From contig NZ_QYUL01000008.1 of NCBI RefSeq assembly GCF_003590795.1, forward strand, positions 1 to 57,992: a stretch of DNA of 57,992 bases. Reading direction: 5' to 3'. Under the pieces are notes generated by a model. It searched no databases and was not told the DNA's origin. It saw only the letters and a program-made list of their open reading frames with translations. Shown piece after piece: positions 9,568-19,289 of the stretch (its first letter is position 1; each line of letters begins with the position of its first letter). The position numbers were made by a program, and so were the translations under genes. The stretch comes from Azospirillum cavernae (GTDB taxonomy: Bacteria; Pseudomonadota; Alphaproteobacteria; Azospirillales; Azospirillaceae).

Positions 9568-10386
9568 ATGGGCCGGATGCGCAAAGGGATGGTGGTGCTG
9601 ACGCTGGGCACTAGCCTGCTGGTCGGGGGTTGCAACGCCCAGAACGCGAAGGAGGCTGGCGGTGCGCTCGGCACCGTGTTGGGTGCTGTCGCCGGGATTG
9701 CGATCGGCGGCAACAGCGACATGGGCGCGGCCGGCGGCGCCCTCTTCGGCGGCGTGGCAGGCTTCATCGCCGGCTCCCTGGTGGGCCAGATCATCGACGA
9801 CGTCGACCGGGCCAAGCAGCGGGAAGCCACGCAGTCGGCGCTGAACGACGGCACGACGATCCAATGGACGAGCCCGAAGAACTCCGGTGTCTATGGCCGG
9901 ACGGAGATCGTCAGCACGCGAACCGTGCCGACCGGCTCGGCTCCAACAGCCGGCACGCAGACGGTCACGATGCCGAATTCCGAGACGCCCTACCGTGGTC
10001 CCGTGGTCTACTGCGATCCACGGAACGGAAAGCCGTACCGCCTGGAAGCCTCCCGATGCCCGAGCAACGGTAGAGTCGTAGAGATCTCGCCAGCGCGATA
10101 CGCCGCCATGGCACCTGATGCGGCACCTCAACCGGCTGTGACGCCTTCGCTCCGGAAAGCCGAGACGGAAAAGCCCGTTAGGAAAGAGAAGGTCCAAACG
10201 GCCTCAATTCCATCGGACATACCGTTGAAGCCAGCACCAGCCTTCCAACTGCCGGCCATGACGCCGATGGAAACGGTCTGCCGTGTTGCCCGCGAAGTGG
10301 TTTGGATCGAAGGGAAGGAGCAGGTCGATCAGGTCGAGTATTGCCGCGCGCCAGGGGCCTCGGCTTGGCAGAAGAAGGCGGCATGA
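9568..10386 (+). CDS. Glycine-zipper lipoprotein
   Basis: The N-terminus is a lipoprotein signal ending LLVGGC, the Cys lying near residue 22. Residues about 30-75 form a glycine-zipper two-helix hairpin (GALGTVLGAVAGIAIGG, then GAAGGALFGGVAGFIAG). Proteins with this pattern sit in the outer membrane or periplasm. The remaining 200 residues are Pro-rich with four Cys that may form disulfides. ATG 9568 is chosen because a GGGGG(T)GG box sits just upstream; GTG 9562 is possible. Its stop overlaps the next start (ATGA), so the two genes are translationally coupled. Confidence 0.75.
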   Translation: MGRMRKGMVVLTLGTSLLVGGCNAQNAKEAGGALGTVLGAVAGIAIGGNSDMGAAGGALFGGVAGFIAGSLVGQIIDDVDRAKQREATQSALNDGTTIQWTSPKNSGVYGRTEIVSTRTVPTGSAPTAGTQTVTMPNSETPYRGPVVYCDPRNGKPYRLEASRCPSNGRVVEISPARYAAMAPDAAPQPAVTPSLRKAETEKPVRKEKVQTASIPSDIPLKPAPAFQLPAMTPMETVCRVAREVVWIEGKEQVDQVEYCRAPGASAWQKKAA

Positions 10387-11006
10387 GGCAGGGCGTCGTC
10401 GGATTGGCTGCGCTGCTGGCCAGCGTCCTATCAGTGCCGGCGACCGCCATCACCCTGGAGCAGCGCTCGGCGGCTGGGCAAAGCATCCTCTGGGTCACCG
10501 GCGAGTTCCTCCAGCAGGATGGGCCCAAGTTCAGGCGGGCCGTGCAGCAGGCCGGCCGCATCGACGAGGTCTGGTTTTCCTCACCCGGCGGCAACGTCAT
10601 GGCGGCTTTGGAGATCGGCCGTTTCCTGCGAAAATCCGGGCTGGCGACGCGGGTGCCGAAAGGCGCCTCCTGCGCCAGCGCCTGCACTTATGCCTTCATC
10701 GGCGGGGTGTTCCGAGCGGTCGATCCGACCGCCAAGGTCGGCGTCCACAACAGCACCGTCAGCGGCAATGACGAGTTGATTGCCAAGGTCACCCGCATGA
10801 TCCGTGAAAACGGAGTCGCTGGCGCCTATGCCGTCGTGAACATCGTCGAGCGCGCGGCCGCATCTATTGCGGCAGAGCAATCGCGCTACCTGATGGAGAT
10901 GACGGTGTCGTCGGAGTTGATGCGACCGATAACCGACACCTTCAGTGTCGATATGCACTGGCTCACGCCGACGGAACTCCGACGCTACAACGTCGTGAAC
11001 GAGTAG
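10383..11006 (+). CDS. Exported ClpP/crotonase-like protein (COG3904 type)
   Basis: A 207-residue protein with a cleavable signal peptide (residues 1-22, ending ATA). The fold resembles predicted periplasmic ClpP-like serine hydrolases. SSPGGNVMAALEIG (66-79) matches the oxyanion-hole strand, CAS99AC the nucleophile elbow, and VGVH122N a candidate catalytic His. Such proteins are common in Alphaproteobacteria but their substrates are unknown. ATG 10383 overlaps the stop of the upstream lipoprotein gene by 4 bases, so both are probably made together and act in the same compartment. Confidence 0.7.
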   Translation: MRQGVVGLAALLASVLSVPATAITLEQRSAAGQSILWVTGEFLQQDGPKFRRAVQQAGRIDEVWFSSPGGNVMAALEIGRFLRKSGLATRVPKGASCASACTYAFIGGVFRAVDPTAKVGVHNSTVSGNDELIAKVTRMIRENGVAGAYAVVNIVERAAASIAAEQSRYLMEMTVSSELMRPITDTFSVDMHWLTPTELRRYNVVNE

Positions 11007-11055
11007 GCGCTGTTGGGTCAGAGCCTCCGCTCCGGCTTGCTATCAATCGCCACAT

Positions 11056-13203
11056 CTATCGGCCGATGAGAGCCTCGACTTGTGGGGCCGTGAGTTGCCC
11101 GGTCGATGGAAAGCCCTGGACGGACTGCCAGCGCCTGACCGCCTCGACCGACCTCCCGCCGAAGGCGCCATCCGCCTTGCCGGTCAGGTGCCCAGCAGCG
11201 ATCAACGCCTTCTGAACCTTGATCGCCTGATCCCTCCCGAGGACAGCGGGGATGGCTTTGACGGCTTCGGGATCAGGAACCGGCGCCGCCGCAGGAGACG
11301 CTTTTGCACTGGCTGAGATCACGCCGTCGTTCGCCTTGTCCGCGGCGCGTTGAAGCCGGTCATGGTACCGCTCCCTGAGATATATCGGGGCATAGGTGAC
11401 GGTCCCGCTTGAACGGGTTTCCTTGGTCGGATCCGCGATGGTGGCATCGTCGATGGCCAACCCGAACTGTGAAGCCGAAACTCTGCCTTGGCCGGCGGCA
11501 TCGAGCGCCCGAAGACTTTCACCCCGGAACAGGTCGGACAGGTCGGCGCAGGCGGATCCCGAGGATTTGCCCGGCATCAGGTACGGCACTTGTTCTGCAT
11601 ACCGGTTCGTTCCTGAAAACCCAAGGGAAACGCTTTGGTACCGATATGCTATCGGAGTGTCTCCTGTCTTCGCCGCAGAGTAATTTGGAAAGAATTGAAG
11701 CGTGCTTGTGACACCGGGCGGCACCGGCTTTCCATTGAGCCTGAGGAAAAGCGCAACGTCTTTGACCGCGAAGTCTCCTTTGTTCACAACCTTGATGCAC
11801 ATCTCGGGATGGCCGATGATGTCCTGGCCAACAGTCACGCTCAGTTGCAGTTGTCGCTGGATGTCATCCTTCGCGACAGCCGCCAGAAACGCCCTCCTCA
11901 TATCCGCGGCGTCTCTATCCGCCCGGTCCGCCTTTTCGTTCAGTTCATTGAATCGGCTGTCTGCGTCCTCGGCTGGAGTGAGCGCGGCAAGTTCGGCGAC
12001 GAATGGCGCGAGGGCGGCATCGTATTCGGCTCTGGCAGCCGCTTTGGCGTCTTCCAGCACATGCCTCCGAGCGTCGTGCTCCGCCTTCTGCTGATGAAGG
12101 TCAGCCTCCCAGACGGCCTTCATCGCCTCTCCTCGCGCCTCCAGGGCGACAACGCGCGCGCGGGCTTCCTGGGCGGGGCGCTCGGCTTCGGCGACGGCAT
12201 CAGTGCCTTTCGCCAAGACGGATTGCGCCAGCGACAGCGCCTCCCGGCGGGGCCGGATGGCGGCTTTATCCTCGGAAATTCTGGTCTGAGCAGCGGCGAT
12301 CCGCTGTCTGGCCTCATCGCGGCCGACTTCCGCGAGGTTTACGTCACAGGCTGCATCACTTTCCTTCGGTTCACTCTCCTTCGCCATGGCAAGGGAAACC
12401 CCGGCCATCGTTTCGTCCCGTTCCAGGAACCGGGTCATGCCGTCGATGGCGTAGCGGATATGATTGCGGGCCCTTTCCGTATAGGTGCCGCAGAAGTTGG
12501 TCTTGACCCGATCAATCGATTGCTTGGCCTTGTAGAGCGTCGGCAGGTGAATGCCGACCGCGATGCGGGCGGTCATGGTCGCTGCGAGGAAGGCCGGGGT
12601 GAATTCCTGCAGAATGGCTGCGACCTCCTCCCGCTCCTGGACCGCGCGCCGGGCCAGAGCGTCTAGTTCTGCGGCATCGCCAGCGTCAAGCCGTTCTACA
12701 CGTCCCCGCTCCTGCTCGATCTCCTTTCCAGCAGCCTCGATCCGGCTCTGGGCTCGTTCGATCTCGACCTTGAGGACGGAAATCTGGCTCTGGGCCTGAA
12801 CAAAGGCTTCCTGTGATGCTTTCGCCTCAATCTCACGCTCGCCCAGCAAGGATCGAACGCTTTCCAAGTCCTGCTCATGCTTGGCCTTCGCCTCCACAGC
12901 AGGCAGGCGTGTCCGATGAGCCTCCAGCGCCAGAGATGCCTCGGTCAGCCGCCCTTCCGCACTGCTCGAAGCAGCCTTTTGGCGGTTCAGGATATCAGTG
13001 CGCTTCTCTTTGTATTCACGTCGACGTGCTTCTGCCTCGGCCTTGGCGGCGTCCCGATCCTTCGCAAGGGTGCTGGCAGACCGTAGGGCGTTGACGTAGG
13101 CGGCTTCGGCAAGGTCGGGATCGGCTTTCACGCCTTGTGCAAAGGCAGCCAGCGGGAGGAGCATTATTATGGCCGACGCTGCGAAAGGAATTCGAACCGA
13201 CAT
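11056..13203 (-). CDS. Exported coiled-coil protein with peptidoglycan-binding domain
   Basis: A 715-residue protein starting at ATG 13203, directly followed by a signal peptide (ASAIIMLLPLAAFAQG). Residues about 30-420 are Ala/Glu/Arg-rich heptad-type coiled coil. A central domain (about 440-600) looks beta-rich and has Cys residues. The last 55 residues form a PG_binding_1 three-helix domain (VQKALIAAGHLTGKADGAFG...AVRRWQ). This points to a periplasmic protein tethered to murein. Farther-upstream in-frame starts exist but would bury the signal peptide. Confidence 0.7.
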   Translation of the reverse strand: MSVRIPFAASAIIMLLPLAAFAQGVKADPDLAEAAYVNALRSASTLAKDRDAAKAEAEARRREYKEKRTDILNRQKAASSSAEGRLTEASLALEAHRTRLPAVEAKAKHEQDLESVRSLLGEREIEAKASQEAFVQAQSQISVLKVEIERAQSRIEAAGKEIEQERGRVERLDAGDAAELDALARRAVQEREEVAAILQEFTPAFLAATMTARIAVGIHLPTLYKAKQSIDRVKTNFCGTYTERARNHIRYAIDGMTRFLERDETMAGVSLAMAKESEPKESDAACDVNLAEVGRDEARQRIAAAQTRISEDKAAIRPRREALSLAQSVLAKGTDAVAEAERPAQEARARVVALEARGEAMKAVWEADLHQQKAEHDARRHVLEDAKAAARAEYDAALAPFVAELAALTPAEDADSRFNELNEKADRADRDAADMRRAFLAAVAKDDIQRQLQLSVTVGQDIIGHPEMCIKVVNKGDFAVKDVALFLRLNGKPVPPGVTSTLQFFPNYSAAKTGDTPIAYRYQSVSLGFSGTNRYAEQVPYLMPGKSSGSACADLSDLFRGESLRALDAAGQGRVSASQFGLAIDDATIADPTKETRSSGTVTYAPIYLRERYHDRLQRAADKANDGVISASAKASPAAAPVPDPEAVKAIPAVLGRDQAIKVQKALIAAGHLTGKADGAFGGRSVEAVRRWQSVQGFPSTGQLTAPQVEALIGR

Positions 13204-13529
13204 CCGCCACTCCAATGCGATGCTCAACTCAATGAAGCAGCCTACCATGAGGGAAGTTGGCCTTTGCAGATGACTTTTCGGTTGAGCATGGTGGATACGA
13301 CATCCCATTTTGGATGCCACGCGCACAGACTGCGCGGTGCATCGAAACGAACCTGTTTCTGCACTACGGTGGTGTGAGGCAATTTGATGAAGCATAGGAG
13401 CAGTCCCCTGGCGACCGCTCGACCAAACTCTCCCGCCTCGTTGAAACAGAGCCTGGTATTACCTTCTCGACGTGGGCACCACTACGGAGTAGAACGCGAA
13501 CTCGTCAAAAGTCAAAGCACCGAACCGAC
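13204..13529. other. Intergenic region, nothing recognised
   Basis: This 326-bp stretch separates divergent genes. I see no RNA gene, repeat or convincing coding frame. It presumably holds two divergent promoters, but no strong consensus is visible. Confidence 0.4.
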
Positions 13530-13868
13530 ATGCACGACTTGGTCAACATGGAAGCCGACGATACGGAAGCGGTGACGATTCGAGTCGTCGATCTCCGCAA
13601 GGGCCCGTTAGGCAGCAAACTTCTCGCCCTTTTTGACGTCGCCATCATGATCGCCGGTGTCGAGTTCCTCGTACGCGGTCTGCGGGTCAGCCGCGAGGTG
13701 GTGAACGGTGTCCATGCGACGTCGGTCACCTCTCCGCTGCATCGCGACACCGATGGCCGCTGGGCAGGAACGGTGTCGTTCTCGCCGGAAATCCTTCAGT
13801 CGATGACGGACATCGTCCTTGATGCCTGCATTGACGCCGGCGTTTGCCGGCGCGTTGAAGAAGCCTAA
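13530..13868 (+). CDS. Hypothetical protein, 112 aa
   Basis: A small soluble protein of mixed alpha/beta appearance (VTIRVVDLRKG, then RGLRVSREVVNGVHATSV, then DGRWAGTVSFSPEILQSMTDIVLDACIDAG). The pattern is vaguely like SpoVG-type nucleic-acid-binding proteins, but I cannot support that assignment. An internal ATG at 13548 is an alternative start, and neither start has a clear ribosome binding site. It is followed by a 344-bp gap (13869-14212) in which I see nothing except an AT-rich leader for the next gene. Confidence 0.5.
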   Translation: MHDLVNMEADDTEAVTIRVVDLRKGPLGSKLLALFDVAIMIAGVEFLVRGLRVSREVVNGVHATSVTSPLHRDTDGRWAGTVSFSPEILQSMTDIVLDACIDAGVCRRVEEA

Positions 13869-14212
13869 CGGCCTTTGAGAGAAGACGTTGAATCGTGGCG
13901 ATGACGTGGAATATGCAGTCGGCGCATATGCCGTCCCTATCGACGCCCACCTTGTCGGCTCACCGCGTATGACGCTGATGCCTTTGGCTTACTTTCGGCC
14001 ACAGGTCATCTGTCCCCGCCCATGCCCGATGCACGTCGGAGCGATGGTGGTGACGCTCAATCCCAGCCTTCAGTGAGACGCGCAGAGCGGAACATTAGCC
14101 AACGATACAGCCATGACAGCGTATCGCGTCCTGTAACGCGGCTCTTCGTTGCATTACCATCGGCGTCAGGACCAATTATGCATTTCATGCATTTTCTCTG
14201 ACGGAGACGTTC

Positions 14213-16351
14213 ATGGCATGGTCGCTGTGCCGGACAGCAGCAGCGGGATCATTGGCCATCGCCATGGGTATTTGCGGATACGGCCCTGCCGATGCCGAGT
14301 CCCGCATCAGCATTGTTGGCGAAAGTGGCGCAAAGCGCATCATTGTCGATGGCCAGCCCCTGTTCGAAGACAAATCCTCCATGAACATGGAGGTTGTACG
14401 GGAATGGAAGGAAGGGCCTGCCGCCGGACTCGCTCTCGTCGCGCACTACAGCGGTGGTAACGCATGTCCGGCGACATACAGTGTCGTTGACCTAAACGGT
14501 CCTGTCGCCCGTATGTCCGGAGAGTTCGGCACCTGCTCGGATTTGATGGACGAATATATCGGCAACGACACCATCGTCTTTGCATTCCCAGGCAACACAA
14601 AGGCATGGACCTACAGCAAAGGTGGCTTGGCTGAGGTTCCTCGCGTGCCCGACGCAGAACATACCGCCACCGGCGTCGCCGCATACCAAGCGGGCGACTA
14701 CAGCCGCGCTCTTGCTCATCTCTGGTCCGTGCGCCAAGGACGGGATCCCCAAGCATTCTATACCCTTGGCTTGATGGCGCATCTGGGCAGGGGCGTGCCT
14801 CAAGATTACGCAAAGGCCCGGCAGTTTTACCTGGAGGCTTCGGACCGCGATCTGCCGGTGGCGTTCTTCCGCATCGGCGTGCTGCACGCCAATGGCCGGG
14901 GCGTATCGAAGGATTTGGCCGAGGCCAACCGCTGGTATCGCAAGGCTGCTGAACGAGGCGACGGGCTTGGGCAATACAATCTTGGCCTGAACATTCTGAC
15001 CGGTGCCGGTAGTAAGAAGAACGACGCCGAAGCCCTCTACTGGATCACTCTGGCGCGCGAGAGGCTGCTCGATCCGAAAGACCGTGCTGCGGCCGAGCGG
15101 AACATAGCGATAATTGAGGGACGCCTGACGCCGGAACAGGCCAGATCAGTCAAGACCTCGGCAGCGGCGTGGAAGCCCATGGCGGTCGATCCTTTCGCCG
15201 ACGCCGCTTCACTGCGTGCCTGGGTCGGCTCCCACCCCTGGACCCGCCTGAAAGGCATGGCGTTGCTCGACGTACCAGGGCTGCGGTCACGTCTCGTCAC
15301 CGCCCTCGGCTCCGAGCAAGTCTCCGGTTTGGCCAACCTCGACCTCGCCGGCAATGTTCAGGAGAACGCAGGATGGTTGATCGCCGGCGGCTGCATGCCG
15401 CACAGTTGCGACTCGGACCAGTATGTGTATGGGGTCAATCTCTCGACGTTCGAGGTGCTCGCCTGCGTGTCGAAGTGGAGCCCTGCCACCTCCGGCAAAA
15501 CGGTGATATACGGAAATTCCAGCGGCGTTCGTGCCGAACGATCCATCTCATTGAGAGCCGAGGGATGCCCAAAGGCGAATGGCGCCGTGCCTGCAATCAG
15601 GGCGGCGCTTACACCAGCGGCTCCCATCATTCCCCCGATCGTCGCCGCCGCGCCTCCAACGGCGTCGCCACCTCTGGGTAGTGGCGCGGCTACGATACCG
15701 CCCGTCCGCCCGGAGAGCAGGAAGCAGTCTGCATCGGGAAGTGGGTTCGTCGTTACGATGGCCGGTCACATTCTAACCAATCATCACGTTGTCGAGGGGT
15801 GTCGCAGCCTTTCCATCCGGCGCGGCCAGTCCTCTACGCCGGCTCGGCTGGTGGCGGCCGATCGGAAGAACGATCTTGCCGTCATGAAAGCCGACATCCA
15901 GGATTTGGCGGTGCTGCCGTTCCGTGACGGCCGCAGTATCCGCCCAGGGGACAGCGTCGTTGCCGTCGGCTATCCGTACGCAGGCTTGTTGTCGACCACA
16001 GCCCAGGTGACGACCGGTACCGTCACCTCTCTGGCAGGCATCGCCGACGACACACGGTATCTGCAAATCTCGGCGCCGGTTCAGCCTGGTAACAGCGGCG
16101 GACCGCTCCTCGATGCCGGCGGAACGGTAACAGGCGTCATTGTCTCGACCTTGAACGCCTTGACCGTCGCAATGACCACCGGCAGCGTGCCACAGAACGT
16201 CAACTTCGCCATCAAGCCGTCGGTGGCCAGAGCGTTTCTCGATGCAAACGGCATCGACTACACATCCTCCGTTCCGGAGGCGAAGATGGAACCAGCCGAT
16301 ATCGGAGAACGCGGCGCGAAGAGCACCGTCATGATCGAATGCTTCGACTGA
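14213..16351 (+). CDS. Exported Sel1-repeat protein fused to a trypsin-like serine protease
   Basis: A 712-residue protein. GGAG 9 bases upstream supports ATG 14213. A signal peptide covers residues 1-28. Residues about 160-280 hold three or four Sel1/TPR-like repeats (ALGLMAHLGRGVPQDYAKA-type), which bind partner proteins. A Pro-rich linker leads to a C-terminal trypsin/HtrA-type domain with H525 in TNHHVVEG, D554 in NDLAV and S628 in PGNSGGP, a complete triad. No PDZ domain follows. It would act in the periplasm, perhaps on substrates presented by the Sel1 repeats. The fusion is less common than plain DegP-like proteins. Confidence 0.85.
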   Translation: MAWSLCRTAAAGSLAIAMGICGYGPADAESRISIVGESGAKRIIVDGQPLFEDKSSMNMEVVREWKEGPAAGLALVAHYSGGNACPATYSVVDLNGPVARMSGEFGTCSDLMDEYIGNDTIVFAFPGNTKAWTYSKGGLAEVPRVPDAEHTATGVAAYQAGDYSRALAHLWSVRQGRDPQAFYTLGLMAHLGRGVPQDYAKARQFYLEASDRDLPVAFFRIGVLHANGRGVSKDLAEANRWYRKAAERGDGLGQYNLGLNILTGAGSKKNDAEALYWITLARERLLDPKDRAAAERNIAIIEGRLTPEQARSVKTSAAAWKPMAVDPFADAASLRAWVGSHPWTRLKGMALLDVPGLRSRLVTALGSEQVSGLANLDLAGNVQENAGWLIAGGCMPHSCDSDQYVYGVNLSTFEVLACVSKWSPATSGKTVIYGNSSGVRAERSISLRAEGCPKANGAVPAIRAALTPAAPIIPPIVAAAPPTASPPLGSGAATIPPVRPESRKQSASGSGFVVTMAGHILTNHHVVEGCRSLSIRRGQSSTPARLVAADRKNDLAVMKADIQDLAVLPFRDGRSIRPGDSVVAVGYPYAGLLSTTAQVTTGTVTSLAGIADDTRYLQISAPVQPGNSGGPLLDAGGTVTGVIVSTLNALTVAMTTGSVPQNVNFAIKPSVARAFLDANGIDYTSSVPEAKMEPADIGERGAKSTVMIECFD

Positions 16352-16449
16352 AAGCAGGAAACTCGGCACAGTCCGAAGACTGGTTCAAACATGTCAGCGG
16401 ATACGAAGAGCATTTCCCCGAGGCGTTTCCTGCGAGCGGATCGTCCTCG

Positions 16450-16881
16450 TCAGGCAACGACCCGTTCGCGTTCCGAAGCCCGAACGGCCGCCGGTCGGGA
16501 CAGCGTGCAAGTGGATCCAGCCGCCCGCAGCGCCTTCCGGAACATGGCGACGCTTTCGCGATCCGGCAGCGTGCTGCGCGTCACCGTCAGAACGATGTCG
16601 CTGTACGGTCGCAGGCGGTGGGGATCGCCTGGCGCCTCCTCGACCACGCGCCCTTGCCGCAGCAGGTACCAGCGCCAGCGGATAGCGTCACCGGAAGACG
16701 CTCCCTGCCAGATCTCCAGTGCCGCGGCGGCGATGGTACCGTGACCGACCTCGGCGACATCGTGATGGACGGTGACGTGATGATCGCTGGCGAGGTGCAG
16801 GAGCAGGTGGTGCACCGAGAGCGGGCCGGCCGTGCTGATCGGAATGCTGCCCTCCACCGGCTGTTCGTCGGCCTCGTTCAT
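16450..16881 (-). CDS. Hypothetical protein, 143 aa
   Basis: GGCGGAG lies a few bases before ATG 16881. The product is soluble and His-rich at the N-terminus (VHHLLLHLASDHHVTVHHD), with the look of a metal site. A Trp-rich strand (IRWRWYLLRQGRVVEEA) follows, then a basic tail. No family is recognised. It lies downstream of the exonuclease operon on the same strand, after a 242-bp gap, and may be its last member. Confidence 0.55.
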   Translation of the reverse strand: MNEADEQPVEGSIPISTAGPLSVHHLLLHLASDHHVTVHHDVAEVGHGTIAAAALEIWQGASSGDAIRWRWYLLRQGRVVEEAPGDPHRLRPYSDIVLTVTRSTLPDRESVAMFRKALRAAGSTCTLSRPAAVRASERERVVA

Positions 16882-17123
16882 TGCTCCGCCTCCCCGCCCT
16901 TTCCGCGACGATACGTCAGCAGAGAACGGAGAGGCAACGATCCCACAGCGTTGACGAGACGCAGAGACCAGTAGAGCACTGCATTGATGGCGGAATGCCG
17001 ACGCTCGATTATGGCGTGATCAGCCCGAGGGCAATGGCCCGCGCAACCGCGTGGCTCTCGACGCCAAACTGGCTGCGGACGAAAAGATCCGCAAGGAGCG
17101 CGAGGAAAAGTCGAAGGTCGACG

Positions 17124-18200
17124 TCAAACTTTGATCCTCGACGTGATCCGCCTTGCCGCCCGCCAGATCCGCCGCCGCAGTCCTTCGTCCGCGTAATGAC
17201 CGTCCCCGAGCAACGGAGACGAGATTCGCAGCCGGTCCATCGTCTCGCTGCGCTCGGTGATCCGCCGACGGAGATCGGCAACAGGCAAGTCGAGCAGGGC
17301 GCGCCACTTGGCGACGTAATCCGGCTGCGGGCGACCATCGTCCGAGGGACGGACGCGGAGGCAGGCCCGTTCGAGAAGGTCCGGCTCGTGCGGCAGTCGG
17401 CGAGCGATCAGGCGGTGCAGCATGCGCTTGGCGATGTCGTTGACGCGTTCGGCATTGTGCTTCGCGTTCCGTTCGCGGACACGGTCAGGCGTCATGTGTG
17501 TCCAACCACCGATGCGGACGACGCGCTCAAATGCTGACGGACCACCGTCCACCCCGCCGACGACCGCCAGTGGCTTGCCGCCAAGCACACGCAACGCCTC
17601 CCGCAGCCGTTCGAGCGACACCGGCTCACCGTCGTTGGAATCCGCCGCCGGGACCACAACGCTGAGCAGATGCTCCACAAGATCCTCCAGCGCCATGGCG
17701 TAGTCGTCGTCGGCCAGGATTCCCTCATCGCGCGCGTTGATCGCCGACCCTAGCGGGCCGCTCATCCGCTTTGCCATCGCCGCGACCGGGTGCTGGGCGG
17801 CTTCCTCGGACTCGCGCTCAAGACGCGCCTGCTCGGTGACGGCGAGCATCGCCGCTATGAGCGACGCCGCCGACCCTTCAGGCGGCGGAGGCGGATCGAG
17901 GGGAAGGCGAAGGCGATGCAGAACCCGCTCGGTCGCCTCGTCGGGCTGTTGCGCGTTGCCACCGACCGCGCCGTCGATGGCGGCGGCGACGAGTTCCGCC
18001 GCTGTCTGGCGACGGTCGCGTCCGCGCAGCACGCCGACGGCATCGACGCCCACGGAACCGGTCGGCGACGGCGCTTCGACGACGGACCAAGCGTAGTCGC
18101 CGGTCCGCTCGTCACCCCCGATCCGGGCGACGATGATGTCCGCGATGCGGCGAATCTGTCCGCCGTTGGCCGGATGGATCTCGATGGCGGCGCGGATCAC
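17124..18200 (-). CDS. Hypothetical protein, 358 aa, operon member
   Basis: GTG 18200 is chosen because it overlaps the stop of the upstream gene (GTGA), the coupling pattern seen through this operon. The product is soluble, with a beta-rich N-terminus (IEIHPANGGQIRRIADIIVARIG) and long Arg/Ala-rich helices after it. The C-terminus is strongly basic (RRRIWRAARRITSRIK), compatible with nucleic-acid binding. No catalytic motif is recognised. It is translationally tied to the zinc-finger protein and the DEDDh exonuclease, so a role in processing DNA or RNA is likely but inferred. Confidence 0.55.
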   Translation of the reverse strand: MIRAAIEIHPANGGQIRRIADIIVARIGGDERTGDYAWSVVEAPSPTGSVGVDAVGVLRGRDRRQTAAELVAAAIDGAVGGNAQQPDEATERVLHRLRLPLDPPPPPEGSAASLIAAMLAVTEQARLERESEEAAQHPVAAMAKRMSGPLGSAINARDEGILADDDYAMALEDLVEHLLSVVVPAADSNDGEPVSLERLREALRVLGGKPLAVVGGVDGGPSAFERVVRIGGWTHMTPDRVRERNAKHNAERVNDIAKRMLHRLIARRLPHEPDLLERACLRVRPSDDGRPQPDYVAKWRALLDLPVADLRRRITERSETMDRLRISSPLLGDGHYADEGLRRRIWRAARRITSRIKV

Positions 18201-18742
18201 GACGGCGATTCCTCGGCCAGCGGCTGATCGCCGCTCCGTCTTTTTTGACGCCTCTCGGCCCAAACCTGCGCCCGGTTGCGATTGACATTCCAGGCCAGGG
18301 CGTTCTCTGCGGTCAGGGCATTGAGGATCTCCAAGACATGCTCGATCAGCACCTCGCGGTCCCTTGCGTCGAACACACGCAGGCGGTCGTTGGCAATCGC
18401 TCTCAGATCGATGCCGTCGCCCGGATCGGCGGAGACGATTCCGCTGACGACGTCGTTAATCGCTCTCTGAATCAAGGGATTCGCCAGCAGCCGCTGGCCG
18501 TGGACCCAGCGGTTACGCGCGTCGGCGAGTTCGGCATCGCTCAACGCCGGCGCGATTACGATGCCCGTGGCCGTCGCACCGGTCGGCACGAGGTCCCACG
18601 CTGCAGGCTCCATTGCGCCCGCCGGCGCACTGCAGCGGCATATCCGCGGCGTGACCGCTGCCTCGGGCGACGCGGGATCGATGCCGGCATGGATCCAACC
18701 GCAGAATGGGCAGCGCAGCGCAGGATGTTGTTCAGGCTGCAT
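18197..18742 (-). CDS. Zinc-knuckle protein, 181 aa, operon member
   Basis: From ATG 18742 the protein begins with a possible zinc-binding element: C11PFC14GW, then C34RC36 farther on. The rest is helical with a basic C-terminus (RNRAQVWAERRQKRRSGDQ). The gene overlaps the 3' end of the exonuclease gene by 11 bases and its stop overlaps the next GTG, so it is embedded in the operon. No family is recognised. Confidence 0.55.
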   Translation of the reverse strand: MQPEQHPALRCPFCGWIHAGIDPASPEAAVTPRICRCSAPAGAMEPAAWDLVPTGATATGIVIAPALSDAELADARNRWVHGQRLLANPLIQRAINDVVSGIVSADPGDGIDLRAIANDRLRVFDARDREVLIEHVLEILNALTAENALAWNVNRNRAQVWAERRQKRRSGDQPLAEESPS

Positions 18743-19289
18743 CGTCAGCCTCGTCGAGCCGCCCCAGCGCGATGGCCAGCCGCTGGGCGTCGGGCAGCGC
18801 GCGGTGCTCCTGGGGTATCTGCCGTCGAGCCTCGTCCATTGCCGCTTCGGTGAGCGGATGCGGTGGGATGCCTGACTCTCCGGTCCATCCGATGTTCCGT
18901 CTCCCGTGCAGAACCGACTGGCACGCAGCCCAGAAGCACGACAATTCGAACGGCACCTTCCGGCCGGCGGCGACATACAGACGGCGCAACCAGAATCCGT
19001 CGGCCAGCCGCGCGTCGGATAAGACGGTCCAGCCGCCGGACACGAACTCGGCCAAATCCTGGGCGACCGTCTCGACCGGGAAGCCGTCGCTCATCAGGAG
19101 GTCGAGGGACAGGCCGTGGACGTCAGCGGAGTCGTCGCTCCATGTGCCAGTCTCAAGCCACTCCTCGGTCGGCGTGATGAGCCACGAGCGCGCCTGCCCG
19201 TCATCGCGAACGACCGCGACCTCGACCGGGTAGGTCAGATCGTCGTCGAGGCCCGACGCCTCGATATCGAGGAATGCTCGTCGGCTCAT
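18732..19289 (-). CDS. DEDDh-type 3'-5' exonuclease
   Basis: A 185-residue protein from ATG 19289. Residues 6-11 read FLDIEASGL, the Exo I motif of the DnaQ/RNase T superfamily (D and E bind the catalytic metals). A second Asp lies in VLSDARLADGFWLRRL. The C-terminal EHRALPDAQRLA has the HxxxxD spacing of Exo III in DEDDh enzymes. Size and lack of extra domains fit a stand-alone oligoribonuclease/ExoX-like nuclease. Its start overlaps the stop of the 175-aa gene upstream (ATGA) and its 3' end overlaps the zinc-knuckle gene, so the three are coupled. Confidence 0.75.
   Translation of the reverse strand: MSRRAFLDIEASGLDDDLTYPVEVAVVRDDGQARSWLITPTEEWLETGTWSDDSADVHGLSLDLLMSDGFPVETVAQDLAEFVSGGWTVLSDARLADGFWLRRLYVAAGRKVPFELSCFWAACQSVLHGRRNIGWTGESGIPPHPLTEAAMDEARRQIPQEHRALPDAQRLAIALGRLDEADDAA

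Noticed and set aside
11635..12666. Rightward 343-aa frame
   Set aside because: Antisense shadow of the coiled-coil gene; biased composition and no ribosome binding site.
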